A stretch of DNA of 64,000 nt from 66-474 sp039923855 (GTDB taxonomy: Bacteria > Pseudomonadota > Gammaproteobacteria > Xanthomonadales > Rhodanobacteraceae). Below, piece by piece: positions 54,214 through 62,752 of the stretch. Below the pieces are notes generated by a model. The model saw only the letters and a list, made by a program, of their open reading frames with translations. It was not told the origin of the DNA and did not search any database. How positions within the stretch are numbered: the first letter of the stretch is position 1; every line of letters starts with the position of its first letter. The stretch spans positions 35,261-99,260 of the forward strand of contig JBDTBW010000080.1 of NCBI GenBank assembly GCA_039923855.1, given 5' to 3'. The position numbers were made by a program, and so were the translations under genes.

Positions 54214-55050
54214 ATGCGCAGGATCATTTCGATTGTGTTGCTGACAGCATTGCCATTTGCGGCGAATGCCGCGGAATGCCGCTATAGCGCGCAACGCAAC
54301 GCCGATCTGGATGCCGCCGGCCTGCGCACGCTGTTGCTGAAACTCGGTTCCAGCGATCTGGATATCCAGGGCGCGCAGGGATTGAACAAGGTCGAAGTGC
54401 GCGGCACCGCCTGCGCCTCGAATCAGGCGTGGCTCAAGGATCTGCAGATCGGCACCAGTCGCAATGCCGACCGCGTCGCAGTGGTCGCGCAGAACAATCG
54501 CCACGAAGTCAACATCAGCCTGTTCGGTTCCAGCTATGCGTACATGAAATTGCAGGTGCGCGTGCCGACGTCATTGGCGATCAGCGTGGACAGCGGTTCC
54601 GGCGATACCCATGCTGGCAACCTGGCGTCGCTGGATTTCGAATCGGGTTCCGGCGATCTGATCGCCGATCACATCGCCGGCGCGTTGGGGTTGAAACTCG
54701 GCTCGGCGGACGTGCGCGCCGATACCGTCGGCAGCGTAAACTTGCGCGGCACCGGTTCCGGAGACGTACGCGTGACCGGCGTGCAGGGCGATGTGCAAAC
54801 CGGGCCTTCCCGTTCAGGCGATCTGAATTTCAGCGATGTGCGCGGCGGCGTCAAGATCGGATCCACCGGCTCGGGCGATGTCAGCTTGAGCAACATCGGC
54901 CGCGATGCCGAAGTCGGCAGCACCGGTTCCGGCGATGTAACGGCCAACGGCGTTGGCGGCAACTTCACCGTGCACTCGACGGGCAGTGGCGATGTGCGTT
55001 ATCACGGGATCAAGGGCAAGGTCGATGTGCCGCACCGCGACGACGATTGA
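54214..55050 (+). CDS. Exported protein with GSGD repeats (DUF4097-like beta-helix)
   Basis: A signal peptide (MRRIISIVLLTALPFAANAA) starts at ATG 54214 behind a GGGAG site. From about residue 140 the protein carries GSGD at 19-22 residue intervals (SGSGDTHAGN, SGSGDLIADH, GTGSGDVRVTG, STGSGDVSLSN, STGSGDVTANG, STGSGDVRYHG), with one variant SRSGDLNFS. Such spacing is typical of right-handed beta-helix, DUF4097/DUF2807-type proteins, usually envelope proteins of unknown role. It ends in basic residues after KVDVPHR. It stands alone, flanked by repeats. Confidence 0.8.
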   Translation: MRRIISIVLLTALPFAANAAECRYSAQRNADLDAAGLRTLLLKLGSSDLDIQGAQGLNKVEVRGTACASNQAWLKDLQIGTSRNADRVAVVAQNNRHEVNISLFGSSYAYMKLQVRVPTSLAISVDSGSGDTHAGNLASLDFESGSGDLIADHIAGALGLKLGSADVRADTVGSVNLRGTGSGDVRVTGVQGDVQTGPSRSGDLNFSDVRGGVKIGSTGSGDVSLSNIGRDAEVGSTGSGDVTANGVGGNFTVHSTGSGDVRYHGIKGKVDVPHRDDD

Positions 55051-55051
55051 A

Positions 55052-55222
55052 GCCCTCTCCCAGCGGGAGAGGGCTTGGGGTGAGGGTGGGGTACGATCTT
55101 GTGTAAGCAACTCCCTGGTGCGGCTTCCGATCGGTGTCCCTGCCTCACCCTCAATCGCTTTTAGCGATTTCGACCTCATCCGGCGCTGCGCGCCACGCTC
55201 TCCCGAGGGGAGAAGGAAAAAC
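55052..55222. repeat. Repeat cluster 3' of the GSGD-repeat gene
   Basis: It starts with the hairpin AGCCCTCTCCC/GGGAGAGGGCT and ends with CACGCTCTCCCGAGGGGAG; the inner CGCTTTTAGCG is also a small stem. A 48-bp unit at 55103-55150 matches 45438-45487. The overall arrangement parallels the ftsA-ftsZ gap at 42834-42949. Confidence 0.75.
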
Positions 55223-55260
55223 AAAAAACCGCGGCGGGTAGGGGGAGAACTACCCGCCGC
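55217..55260 (-). terminator. Rho-independent terminator for the ybbA/ybbP-like operon
   Basis: On the minus strand the 11-bp stem GCGGCGGGTAG/CTACCCGCCGC with an eight-base loop is followed by GGTTTTTTGTTTTT. It lies 94 bases after the stop of the permease gene. Confidence 0.85.
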
Positions 55261-55353
55261 AGTTACAGCTTCCACCTTGTCATCATGCGATGGCTTTGCG
55301 CCGCCGCATGGATGACAACGCGCGCGCGACGATATGGTTGACCAGACACGTCC

Positions 55354-57840
55354 CTACGCCCGCCGCAGGATCAACAACGGCGATACCTTCAATATCCGGC
55401 GCGTGCCGGCCAGTCCGAGCACGGTCACGATCAGCGCCGCCAGCACGGCGGCGGCGATCAACCCGTTCCACGGCAATGCAAAGTCGTGCATACGGAACAC
55501 GGTTTTCGCCAGCCACGCGCCTGCCACCGCCGCGCCGAACAATGCGGTGAAGCCTGCGATCGCGCCCAGCAGCGCGAATTCGCACAGCGTTGCCGCCAGC
55601 AATTGCCCGCGCCGCGCGCCCAGCGTACGCAGCAACGCGGCTTCGTGGCGGCGTTCGGCGGCGCTGGCGGTCAATGCCGCGGCCAGCACCAGGGCGCCGG
55701 CCAGCAGGCTGAAGCCCAGCACCCAGCGCGCGGCGTCGGTCACGCGCGCGACGATGTCGCGCACGCGGTCGAGCAGATCGTCGACATCGATCAACGACAG
55801 GTTAGAATAGTCGCGCGAAAACGTGGCCAATTCGTTCGCGTGTCCGCCCGGCAGATGGAAACTCGCAACCCAGGTGTGCGGCAGGGTTTGCACATGCGCG
55901 GGATCGAGCAACAGGAAAAAGTTGACGTTGAAACTGCTCCAGTCGACTTCGCGCATGCTGGTGACGCGCGCATCGAGACTACGTTCCCCGACCAGCAGGC
56001 CCAGCGTGTCGCCGATATGCAAACCGAAACCGTCGGCCCACATCTTGTCCAGCGAAACCTGCGGCTCATGCGGATTCGATACAAACCATTTTCCCTCGAT
56101 CACGCGATTGGCCGGCGGCGGTTGTGCGCTCCATGACAGCCGCAACTGGCGATCGGCGTTGTCGCGCGCGTCGCGATCGTGCAGCTGCAAACGATCGACC
56201 GGCACGCCGTTGACAGAGGTCAGTTTGCCGACCGCCAGCGGCAGCATATTGAGCCGGCTCGCGCCCATTTTTTGCAATGCCGCCAGCACCGGCGCGCGCT
56301 GCGTGTCCTGCACGTTCAACACGAACCAGTTGGGCGTGTCGGGCGGAAGTTCGCGTCGCCAACCTTCGACCAGCGCGGGCGCGACCACCGCCAACATCAG
56401 CAATGCGGTCAAGCCCAGCGAAATCGCGCTGGCCTGCACCACGCTCATGGCCCGGCGGCGCGTCAACGCACTGGCGCCCAATCGCAGCGCGGGGTGCAGC
56501 CGCGCGACATGACGGCGGATCAACCACAGCAGCGCCGTGGCCAACCCGATCGTGACCAGCGCGGTGCCGGCAAGACTCGCGGCGAGGATGCCGGCGAGTT
56601 TCCAGCTATCGCTTTCCAACGCGACAAGACCCAGCGCGACCGCGACCGGCAACAGATACAGCGCGTCGAATCCGCGCGACGTGCGCGCGTAGTTGCGTTG
56701 GAACACCGCGACCGGCGGCACCTCGGCCAACCGGATCAACGGCGGCAACGCGAATCCCGCGAGCACCGCCAATCCAACGCAGGCGGCGGCGAGCGCGGGG
56801 CCGATCGGCAGCGGAGCGCCCGCCGCCGACGGCGGCAACAGGCCGCGAGCGAACACGAACGCGCCCGCCGCGAATCCGAGCGCGATCGCCGCGCCGAGTG
56901 CGGCGGCAATCAAAGCCGGCACCGCCAAGGTCCACAACAGAGCGCCGATCGCCTGCGCGCGCGGCGCGCCAAGCGCGCGCAGCAACGCGATCTCGTCGGT
57001 CTTGCGGCGCGCGTAGCGGCGCGCGGCCAATGCGATCGCCACGCCCGCGAGCAGCGCGGCAAGCAGCGCGGACAAGCGCAGAAACGCGCCGGCACGATCG
57101 AATGCCACGCGCAGCCGTTGCTGGATACGCTGCGGTGTCACCAGTTCGGCATCGGCCGGCAGATGCGCCTTCGCCCACACGCGATAGCCGTCGACTTGCG
57201 CGGGGCCGCCCGCGATCAACAAACGGTGCCGTGCGCGGCTGCCGCTGTCGAGCAAGCCTGCCGCCCGCGCATCGGCCAGCGCCATCACCGCGCGTGGGGC
57301 GAGCGCGACCAGATCGCCGCCATCGGGCTCGCGCAGCAAGGACGCGCCTATGCGCAAATCGCGTCCACCGAGTTGCACGCGATCGCCGATGCGCAAGCCG
57401 AGCGCCACCAGCGCACGATGATCCAGAAACACATCCCCCGCCGACGGCGCGTGCGCGATCAGCGCATGGCCCCGGGCGTCCCCGATCTCCAGCTTGCCGC
57501 GCAGCGGCCACGCCGGATCGGCCGCGATCACATCCAGCAATTGGCTGCGTTGGTTGGCGAACGCGACGCTGGGAAATCCCGCCAGCGCGCTGGCCGCGAG
57601 TCCGCGTTCCCGTGCCTGTTGCGCGAACGCCGGCGGCAACAGGCTCGATGCGCTGACGCCCAGATCGCCGCCGATCAATTCCGCCGCGCCCATCACCAGC
57701 GCGCGTTCGATGCGCGCGGACAAGGTGCCGACCGCGCCCAACGCGATCACCGCCAGCAACAGCGCGGCGATCAGCGTGCGCAATTCCGGCAGCCGCCATT
57801 CGCGGCGCAGGTTGCGCAGCCCGAATCGCATGCCGTTCAT
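55354..57840 (-). CDS. FtsX-like ABC transporter permease (YbbP type)
   Basis: The 828-residue protein starts at the ATGA overlap with the ATPase (MNGMRFGLRNLRREWRLPEL). It has FtsX-like halves with about ten hydrophobic segments: LIAALLLAVIALGAVGTL after the N terminus, several near residues 240-400, and a final group with ALVLAAALTASAAERRHEAA, LLRTLGARRGQLLAATL. Together with the upstream ATPase it matches YbbA/YbbP beside tesA in E. coli, a putative lipoprotein- or lipid-type exporter whose cargo is not known. The 3' side has a good terminator. Confidence 0.9.
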   Translation of the reverse strand: MNGMRFGLRNLRREWRLPELRTLIAALLLAVIALGAVGTLSARIERALVMGAAELIGGDLGVSASSLLPPAFAQQARERGLAASALAGFPSVAFANQRSQLLDVIAADPAWPLRGKLEIGDARGHALIAHAPSAGDVFLDHRALVALGLRIGDRVQLGGRDLRIGASLLREPDGGDLVALAPRAVMALADARAAGLLDSGSRARHRLLIAGGPAQVDGYRVWAKAHLPADAELVTPQRIQQRLRVAFDRAGAFLRLSALLAALLAGVAIALAARRYARRKTDEIALLRALGAPRAQAIGALLWTLAVPALIAAALGAAIALGFAAGAFVFARGLLPPSAAGAPLPIGPALAAACVGLAVLAGFALPPLIRLAEVPPVAVFQRNYARTSRGFDALYLLPVAVALGLVALESDSWKLAGILAASLAGTALVTIGLATALLWLIRRHVARLHPALRLGASALTRRRAMSVVQASAISLGLTALLMLAVVAPALVEGWRRELPPDTPNWFVLNVQDTQRAPVLAALQKMGASRLNMLPLAVGKLTSVNGVPVDRLQLHDRDARDNADRQLRLSWSAQPPPANRVIEGKWFVSNPHEPQVSLDKMWADGFGLHIGDTLGLLVGERSLDARVTSMREVDWSSFNVNFFLLLDPAHVQTLPHTWVASFHLPGGHANELATFSRDYSNLSLIDVDDLLDRVRDIVARVTDAARWVLGFSLLAGALVLAAALTASAAERRHEAALLRTLGARRGQLLAATLCEFALLGAIAGFTALFGAAVAGAWLAKTVFRMHDFALPWNGLIAAAVLAALIVTVLGLAGTRRILKVSPLLILRRA

Positions 57841-58511
57841 GCCAGGCGGCCTTCGACCAGTTCGTGCGCGCGCGCGCAACGGGCGGCCAATGCCGCGTCG
57901 TGGGTGACGGCTATCAGCGTGGTTGCGTGCGCGCGGTTCAATTCGAACAGCAGATCGCACACGGCCGCACCCGTGTGACGATCGAGATTGCCGGTCGGTT
58001 CGTCGGCGAACAGGACGCGCGGGCGATGCACGAACGCGCGTGCGATCGCCACGCGCTGCTGCTCGCCGCCGGAGAGTTGGTGTGGATAATGCGCGCCGCG
58101 TGCGGACAAGCCGACCGCGGCCAGCGCCGCGCGCGCGCGCGGCAGCGCGCCATCGGCGCTGTCCAGTTCCAGCGGCAGCAGCACGTTTTCCTCGGCGGTC
58201 AGCGCGGGCAGCAGATGGAACGACTGGAACACGAAACCGACCAGCCGCCGCCGTACTGCCGCGCGCGCCTCCTCGTCCAGCGTTTCCAGTTTTTGTCCGT
58301 CCAGCACGATGCTGCCGGTGCTCGGCACGTCGAGCCCGGCCAGCAATCCCAGTAGCGTGGTCTTGCCCGAACCCGAGGCGCCGGTGATCGCCACGGTTTC
58401 CCCCGCGTTCACGTCCAGACTGACATCGTCCAGTATGTCGAGCCGGCCACCGGGACCATCGACGTATTTGCTTACTCCGCGCGCTGAGAGAAGAACGATG
58501 CGATCCTGCAT
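57837..58511 (-). CDS. ABC transporter ATPase (YbbA type)
   Basis: The 224-residue ATPase has GASGSGKTTLLGLLAGLD (Walker A, near residue 47), FVFQSFHLLPALTAEENVLL (Q loop region), QLSGGEQQRVAIARAFVHRP (signature) and VLFADEPTGNLDRHTG (Walker B), the pattern of the LolD/MacB family. The start at 58511 (MQDRIVLLSARGVSKYV) is 14 bases into the start region of tesA on the opposite strand, so the two divergent coding regions overlap. The frame stays open further upstream, but that lies inside tesA. Confidence 0.93.
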   Translation of the reverse strand: MQDRIVLLSARGVSKYVDGPGGRLDILDDVSLDVNAGETVAITGASGSGKTTLLGLLAGLDVPSTGSIVLDGQKLETLDEEARAAVRRRLVGFVFQSFHLLPALTAEENVLLPLELDSADGALPRARAALAAVGLSARGAHYPHQLSGGEQQRVAIARAFVHRPRVLFADEPTGNLDRHTGAAVCDLLFELNRAHATTLIAVTHDAALAARCARAHELVEGRLA

Positions 58512-59136
58512 ACGCTGTTGCCTTGTGTTGTTGCTGTGGTGTTGCGCCCCGCTGGCGGGCGCCGCCGTGCAAACCGCGCGGCCGGTGCTGCTGCTCGGCG
58601 ATTCGTTATCGGCTGCGCACAATATCGCATTGACCGCGAGTTGGCCGGTTTTGTTGCAGGCGCGTCTGCATGAGATGCGGCCACCGCGCGCATTGGTCAA
58701 TGCCAGCATCAGCGGCGAGACTACGGCATCGAGCCTAAGCCGGTTACCCGCGCTGCTCGAGCAATATCGCCCGGCGCTGGTGATGATCGAACTGGGCGCC
58801 AACGACGGTCTGCGTGGCCTGCCGCTCGCTGAAATCCGCGAGAATTTGCAAGCGATGGTCCGTGATTGCCGCGGTGCGGGCGCGCGGGTGCTCCTTCTCG
58901 GCATCGAATTGCCGGTGAATTACGGCCCGCAGTACCGCACAGGCTTGCGCGGCATCTATGCGCAATTGGCGAATGATACCCACGCCGCCCTGGTGCCGTT
59001 CCTGTTGCAGGGCATCGCACTGCATCCGCAACTGATGCAGGAGGACGGATTGCACCCGACCGCGCAGGCGCAGCCGCGCGTGCTTGCAAACGTATGGCCG
59101 GCGTTGCAGCCGATGGTGGCCGAGCTGCGGCGCTGA
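58498..59136 (+). CDS. tesA: Periplasmic GDSL esterase/lysophospholipase TesA
   Basis: TesA is a multifunctional acyl-CoA thioesterase/lysophospholipase L1 in the periplasm. The 212-residue protein has a signal peptide (CCLVLLLWCCAPLAGAA), the SGNH blocks VLLLGDSLSAAHNI (Ser), NASISGETTASSLSR (Gly), VMIELGANDGLRGLP (Asn) and EDGLHPTAQAQPRV (Asp/His). A GAGAGAAG ribosome site precedes the ATG. It is divergent from the ybbA-like ATPase with a 14-base overlap, as conserved in E. coli (there without overlap to my knowledge). Confidence 0.93.
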   Translation: MRSCIRCCLVLLLWCCAPLAGAAVQTARPVLLLGDSLSAAHNIALTASWPVLLQARLHEMRPPRALVNASISGETTASSLSRLPALLEQYRPALVMIELGANDGLRGLPLAEIRENLQAMVRDCRGAGARVLLLGIELPVNYGPQYRTGLRGIYAQLANDTHAALVPFLLQGIALHPQLMQEDGLHPTAQAQPRVLANVWPALQPMVAELRR

Positions 59137-59186
59137 AAGCCGCAAAAGCCTTCATCGTCATTCCGCGTGGGCGGGAATCCAGTGAC

Positions 59187-59454
59187 TTTTCGCAAGATTG
59201 CCTTGGTTCCGCTCGCTGCCGCGAGCGGGCTATTTTTGTTTCGGCAAAAGTAGCCAAAACCATTGCGCTTGGACGCGATGGTCTCGGCAACGTCGGGTCG
59301 CCTCGACTGTCCTGCGATGCTCGCCGAACGGCGGCCGCGCCGAACTCGCACGTCCATGTGCTCGAACAATCGTTGCTTGCTCCGCCTTCGGCTGCGCTTC
59401 TCGGCATCGCGTACAGCGCGGAAAGCTCGCGCGTTGACGGCGATCCTTGGCCTG
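59187..59454 (+). repeat. 268-bp structured repeat, copy T, 3' of tesA
   Basis: It is homologous to copy S (50014-50280) along its whole length. Matching stems are CGCTCG/CGAGCG, GGCTA (59228)/TAGCC (59251), GCAC (59348)/GTGC (59358), and GCCGAACGGCGG against CCGCCTTCGGCTG. The preceding 59157-59186 is a small CATTCC-type repeat. It fills the gap between tesA and the convergent EF-hand gene. Confidence 0.75.
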
Positions 59455-59466
59455 CCATCAAGCTGA

Positions 59467-59850
59467 TTAACCGCTCGACGAATCCTCGTTGGGCGGCGGT
59501 TGTGGCGGTTGCGAGGTCGGCGCCGCGCCTTGCTGCTGCTGCATCCGCGCCGGATGTCGGGCCTTCATCTGCTGGTGCCAGGTGCGCCATTCGTCACGAT
59601 CTATCTCCCCGTCGTGATTGCTGTCGATCTGGTCGAAATGTTTGGCGAGTCCAGGCCGTCCCTGCGCTTCCTGGCGGCTCAACATGCCATCGTGGTTTGC
59701 GTCCAGCGTCCACATCGATTCGTGACGGCGCATCGGCGGCGGCGCGCTCGGCGCCGAAACGTCGGCCTGATCGGGCGGTGGGCTGGTCTGGGCGAACGCG
59801 GCCGAGGTGGCCAGCAGCAGCAAGGCGAAGCAGGAAAAGGATTTTCGCAC
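59467..59850 (-). CDS. Exported EF-hand protein
   Basis: The 127-residue protein has a signal peptide (RKSFSCFALLLLATSAAFAQ), a Pro-rich spacer and two EF-hand loops, DANHDGMLSRQE (near residue 49) and DSNHDGEIDRDEW (near 74), each with Asp/Asn/Asp/Glu calcium ligands, then a Gln/Pro-rich tail. It is probably a periplasmic or secreted calcium-binding protein. The GTG at 59850 is chosen because a GGAG site lies about 10 bases ahead and the signal peptide begins there; the frame is open much further upstream, antisense to the response regulator gene. Confidence 0.78.
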   Translation of the reverse strand: MRKSFSCFALLLLATSAAFAQTSPPPDQADVSAPSAPPPMRRHESMWTLDANHDGMLSRQEAQGRPGLAKHFDQIDSNHDGEIDRDEWRTWHQQMKARHPARMQQQQGAAPTSQPPQPPPNEDSSSG

Positions 59851-60012
59851 GGGTAGTCTCCGCAGTGGAAGGAACGGCGCGCCGCGCGCGCCATCCTTCC
59901 TCAACGCGGGTGGGTTGCCGCCGTTGACCCGATTCACGTATCGCTCACCGCTCCGGCGCCACATTGCACACTTGAGAATCCGGTGCATCCGGCTTGGCAG
60001 ACAAGGGTCGTC

Positions 60013-60756
60013 ATGAGCGCGCACGAAGAACAGGCCGGCTTGATCCTGCTGGTGGAAGACAACCGCGGCATCGCCGAGATGATCGGCGAGTTCCTCGAAC
60101 GCCGAGGCTATTCGGTCGACTACGCCGCCGACGGCGTCACGGGATTGCATTTGGCGGTGTCGGGCAGCTTCGACGTGGTGGTGCTGGACCTGATGCTGCC
60201 GGGCATGGATGGTCTTGAAGTCTGCCGCAAATTGCGCAACGAGGCCAAGAAGGCCACGCCGGTGCTGATGCTGACCGCGCGCGACACGCTGGAAGACAAG
60301 CTGATCGGGCTGGACGCCGGCGCCGACGATTACCTGGTGAAACCCTTCGAGCCGCGCGAACTGGAAGCGCGCGTGCGCGCGCTGATCCGCCGCGACCGGC
60401 GCCAGGTTTCCACGGAAGTGCTTGCCGTCGGCGATCTGGTATTGGACACCGCGACCTTGCGCCTGACCCGCGACGGCGAGGAATTGCAGGTCTCGCCGAT
60501 CGGTCTGAAATTGCTCACCATCCTGATGCGCGAGTCGCCGCGCGTGGTCAGCCGCCGCGACATCGAGCGCGAAATCTGGGGCGACACGCTGCCCGACTCC
60601 GACACGCTGCGTTCGCATCTCTACAACCTGCGCAAGGTGATCGACAAGCCGTTCACCCGGCCGCTGCTGCACACCATTCACAGCGCGGGTTACCGGCTGG
60701 CCGATCTCGACATGGAAGTCGTCGGCGCCGGTCACGCGGACCAGGGCAGACCCTGA
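60013..60756 (+). CDS. OmpR-family response regulator
   Basis: The 247-residue protein has a receiver domain (LILLVEDNRGIAEMIGEFL with acidic residues 15-16, phosphoacceptor Asp59 in VVLDLMLPGMDGLE, Lys in YLVKPFEPRELEARVRAL) and a C-terminal winged-helix domain (VSPIGLKLLTILMRESPRVV, SDTLRSHLYNLRKVIDKPF, LLHTIHSAGYRL). It is partnered by the kinase gene starting three bases after its stop. The regulon is unknown. The ATG at 60013 is favoured over 59983, which adds residues without homology. Confidence 0.93.
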   Translation: MSAHEEQAGLILLVEDNRGIAEMIGEFLERRGYSVDYAADGVTGLHLAVSGSFDVVVLDLMLPGMDGLEVCRKLRNEAKKATPVLMLTARDTLEDKLIGLDAGADDYLVKPFEPRELEARVRALIRRDRRQVSTEVLAVGDLVLDTATLRLTRDGEELQVSPIGLKLLTILMRESPRVVSRRDIEREIWGDTLPDSDTLRSHLYNLRKVIDKPFTRPLLHTIHSAGYRLADLDMEVVGAGHADQGRP

Positions 60757-60758
60757 CG

Positions 60759-61667
60759 ATGCACAGCAGCAGCGGTATGCGGCACAGATACGCGATCGGA
60801 CATCGCGCCGCGCGCAACACGCGGCGATCGCCGATCATGAAGCTGGCTGACGCGCTGCGGGAGTGGGATCCGGACCATCCCGACACCGTCGCGCTGGAAC
60901 CGGCACGCTTGGGACTGACCGCGGACAGCGACGCCGATGTGTTGGCGCAGGCGCTGCACCATTTTGCGGCGCGTCTGGATGCGTTCGTGGAGCGCGAGCG
61001 CAATTTCACCCGCGACACCAGCCACGAATTGCGTTCGCCGTTGACGATTATGAAGGTCGCCGCCGAGGTACTGGCCGACGACGACAGTCTGAGCCCGTTC
61101 GCGCAACGCTCGCTTGCGCGCATCCAGAGTTCGGTGCGCGAAATGGAAACGCTGATCGAATCGTTCCTGATCCTGGCGCGCGAATCCGATTTCGGGTTGC
61201 CGGAAGAGGATTTCCTCGCCAACGACGTGGTGCGTGAACAGGTCGAGCGTTTCCGCGATCTGCTCGAAAACAAGTCGATCGAACTCAAGCTGGAGGAGCA
61301 CGCGCGCTTCGCGCTGCACGCGCCGCCGCGGGTGTTCGCGGTGGTGATCGGAAATCTCATCCGCAACGCCTGTCTGTATACCGAGCGCGGCGTGATCTGC
61401 GTAAGCGTCGAGGCGGACAGCGTCAGTGTCAGCGATACCGGTTGCGGTATGGATGCGGAGGATCTGGAGCGCGCGTTCCAGCCGTTTTACCGGGGCAGCC
61501 GCACCGGCGTTAAGGGTCACGGCATCGGGCTCGCCATCGTGCGCCGAATCACTGACCGCTTCGATTGGCCGGTGGAACTTGCTAGCACGCGCGGGCACGG
61601 CACGCTCGCGAAGGTACGCCTGCCCAAAGCGATGTCGGTGGACGAGGCGTTGCCGCAGATTGGTTGA
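60759..61667 (+). CDS. Sensor histidine kinase lacking obvious membrane segments
   Basis: The 302-residue protein has the DHp domain with FTRDTSHELRSPLTIMKVA (phosphoacceptor His89) and the ATPase domain with VIGNLIRNACLYTERG (N box), VSDTGCGMDAEDLE (G1) and GHGIGLAIVRRITDR (G2). Ahead of the H box there are only about 80 residues, basic at the start and without a hydrophobic stretch. The usual partner of OmpR-like regulators has two membrane segments, so this is either a cytoplasmic sensor or an N-terminally shortened kinase. Co-transcribed with the response regulator. Confidence 0.9.
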   Translation: MHSSSGMRHRYAIGHRAARNTRRSPIMKLADALREWDPDHPDTVALEPARLGLTADSDADVLAQALHHFAARLDAFVERERNFTRDTSHELRSPLTIMKVAAEVLADDDSLSPFAQRSLARIQSSVREMETLIESFLILARESDFGLPEEDFLANDVVREQVERFRDLLENKSIELKLEEHARFALHAPPRVFAVVIGNLIRNACLYTERGVICVSVEADSVSVSDTGCGMDAEDLERAFQPFYRGSRTGVKGHGIGLAIVRRITDRFDWPVELASTRGHGTLAKVRLPKAMSVDEALPQIG

Positions 61668-61725
61668 ACGCGGAGAATGCGGGTGTTCAGTCAATGATTC
61701 TCGACGCCCGATTCTGAGTATCGCC

Positions 61726-62739
61726 ATGAAGTTTCGCTCGTTCGCCTTTTTCACGCTTTTCATGGGAGTCGCCGCCATGGGCCACGCCGCGAATCAGCCC
61801 GTACTCGTGATCCACGGCGGCGCCGGTGTGATCAAGAAAGACATGACGCCGGAAAAAGAGCGGGCAGTCCGCGCCGCGCTGAATGAAGCGTTGCAGCACG
61901 GCTACGCGCAATTGAAGGCCGGTAAGCCCGCGCTGGACGCGGTGATCGCGGCGATCACCGTGCTGGAGGACGATCCGCATTTCAACGCCGGCAAGGGCGC
62001 GGTGTTCACCCACGACGGCAAGAACGAACTGGACGCCGCGATCATGGACGGCGACACCTTGCGCGCCGGTGCGGTTGCCGATGTTCAAGGCGTCAAGAAC
62101 CCGATCCTGCTGGCGCGCGCGGTGATGGAACATTCGCCGCACGTGATGCTCGCGGGTTCCGGCGCCGAGGAATTCGCGAAGGAGCAGGGCATCGCGATCG
62201 TCGATCCGTCGTACTTTCGCACGCCGCAACGCTGGCAGGAATTACAGAATGCGTTGCAGCAGGACGCCGCCGGCCAGCACGCCGATGATGAAAAGGAAGG
62301 CCACTTCGGCACCGTCGGCGCGGTCGCGCTGGATGTGCACGGCGATCTCGCCGCCGGCACTTCCACCGGCGGTATGACCGACAAGCGCTGGGGCCGGATC
62401 GGCGATTCGCCGATCATCGGCGCGGGCACCTACGCCAACGCCAAGTGCGCGGTGTCGGGCACCGGTTGGGGCGAGTTCTACATCCGCACCGTGGCCGCGC
62501 ACGAGATCTGCATGCGCGTGGCGATGATGGGACAGAGCGTGCAGCAGGCATCGGAGGACGTTATCAACAAGGAAATTCCGAAACTCGGCGGCGACGGCGG
62601 CGCGATCGTGCTGGGTTCGGATGGCAGCTTCGCCACGCCGTTCAACACCGACGGCATGTTCCGCGGCTGGATCGGCGCCGACGGCGTATCGCATGTCGCG
62701 ATCTACAAGGACGCCGACGAAGCCGCCCGCAATCACTGA
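61726..62739 (+). CDS. Isoaspartyl peptidase/L-asparaginase (Ntn-hydrolase, IaaA-like)
   Basis: The 337-residue protein has a signal peptide (FRSFAFFTLFMGVAAMGHAA), then QPVLVIHGGAGVIKKDMT, NAGKGAVFTHDGKNELDAAIMDG and the autocleavage site GTVGAVALDVHGDLAAGTST, where the Thr becomes the N-terminal nucleophile. Later TGWGEFYIRTVAAHEICMRV and GGDGGAIVLGSDG complete the family pattern. It hydrolyses isoaspartyl dipeptides or asparagine, here in the periplasm. It stands alone between the kinase gene and the convergent efflux pump gene. Confidence 0.92.
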   Translation: MKFRSFAFFTLFMGVAAMGHAANQPVLVIHGGAGVIKKDMTPEKERAVRAALNEALQHGYAQLKAGKPALDAVIAAITVLEDDPHFNAGKGAVFTHDGKNELDAAIMDGDTLRAGAVADVQGVKNPILLARAVMEHSPHVMLAGSGAEEFAKEQGIAIVDPSYFRTPQRWQELQNALQQDAAGQHADDEKEGHFGTVGAVALDVHGDLAAGTSTGGMTDKRWGRIGDSPIIGAGTYANAKCAVSGTGWGEFYIRTVAAHEICMRVAMMGQSVQQASEDVINKEIPKLGGDGGAIVLGSDGSFATPFNTDGMFRGWIGADGVSHVAIYKDADEAARNH

Positions 62740-62752
62740 CGCAAACGCGCAT

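Noticed and set aside
55354..58572. Reading the permease as a 1072-residue protein extending through the ATPase region
   Set aside because: The extra N-terminal part is the ATPase gene in a wrong frame; the ATGA overlap at 57837-57840 marks the real start.
59467..60735. EF-hand protein extended to 422 residues
   Set aside because: The upstream part is antisense to the response regulator; a GTG with signal peptide and ribosome site explains the gene.
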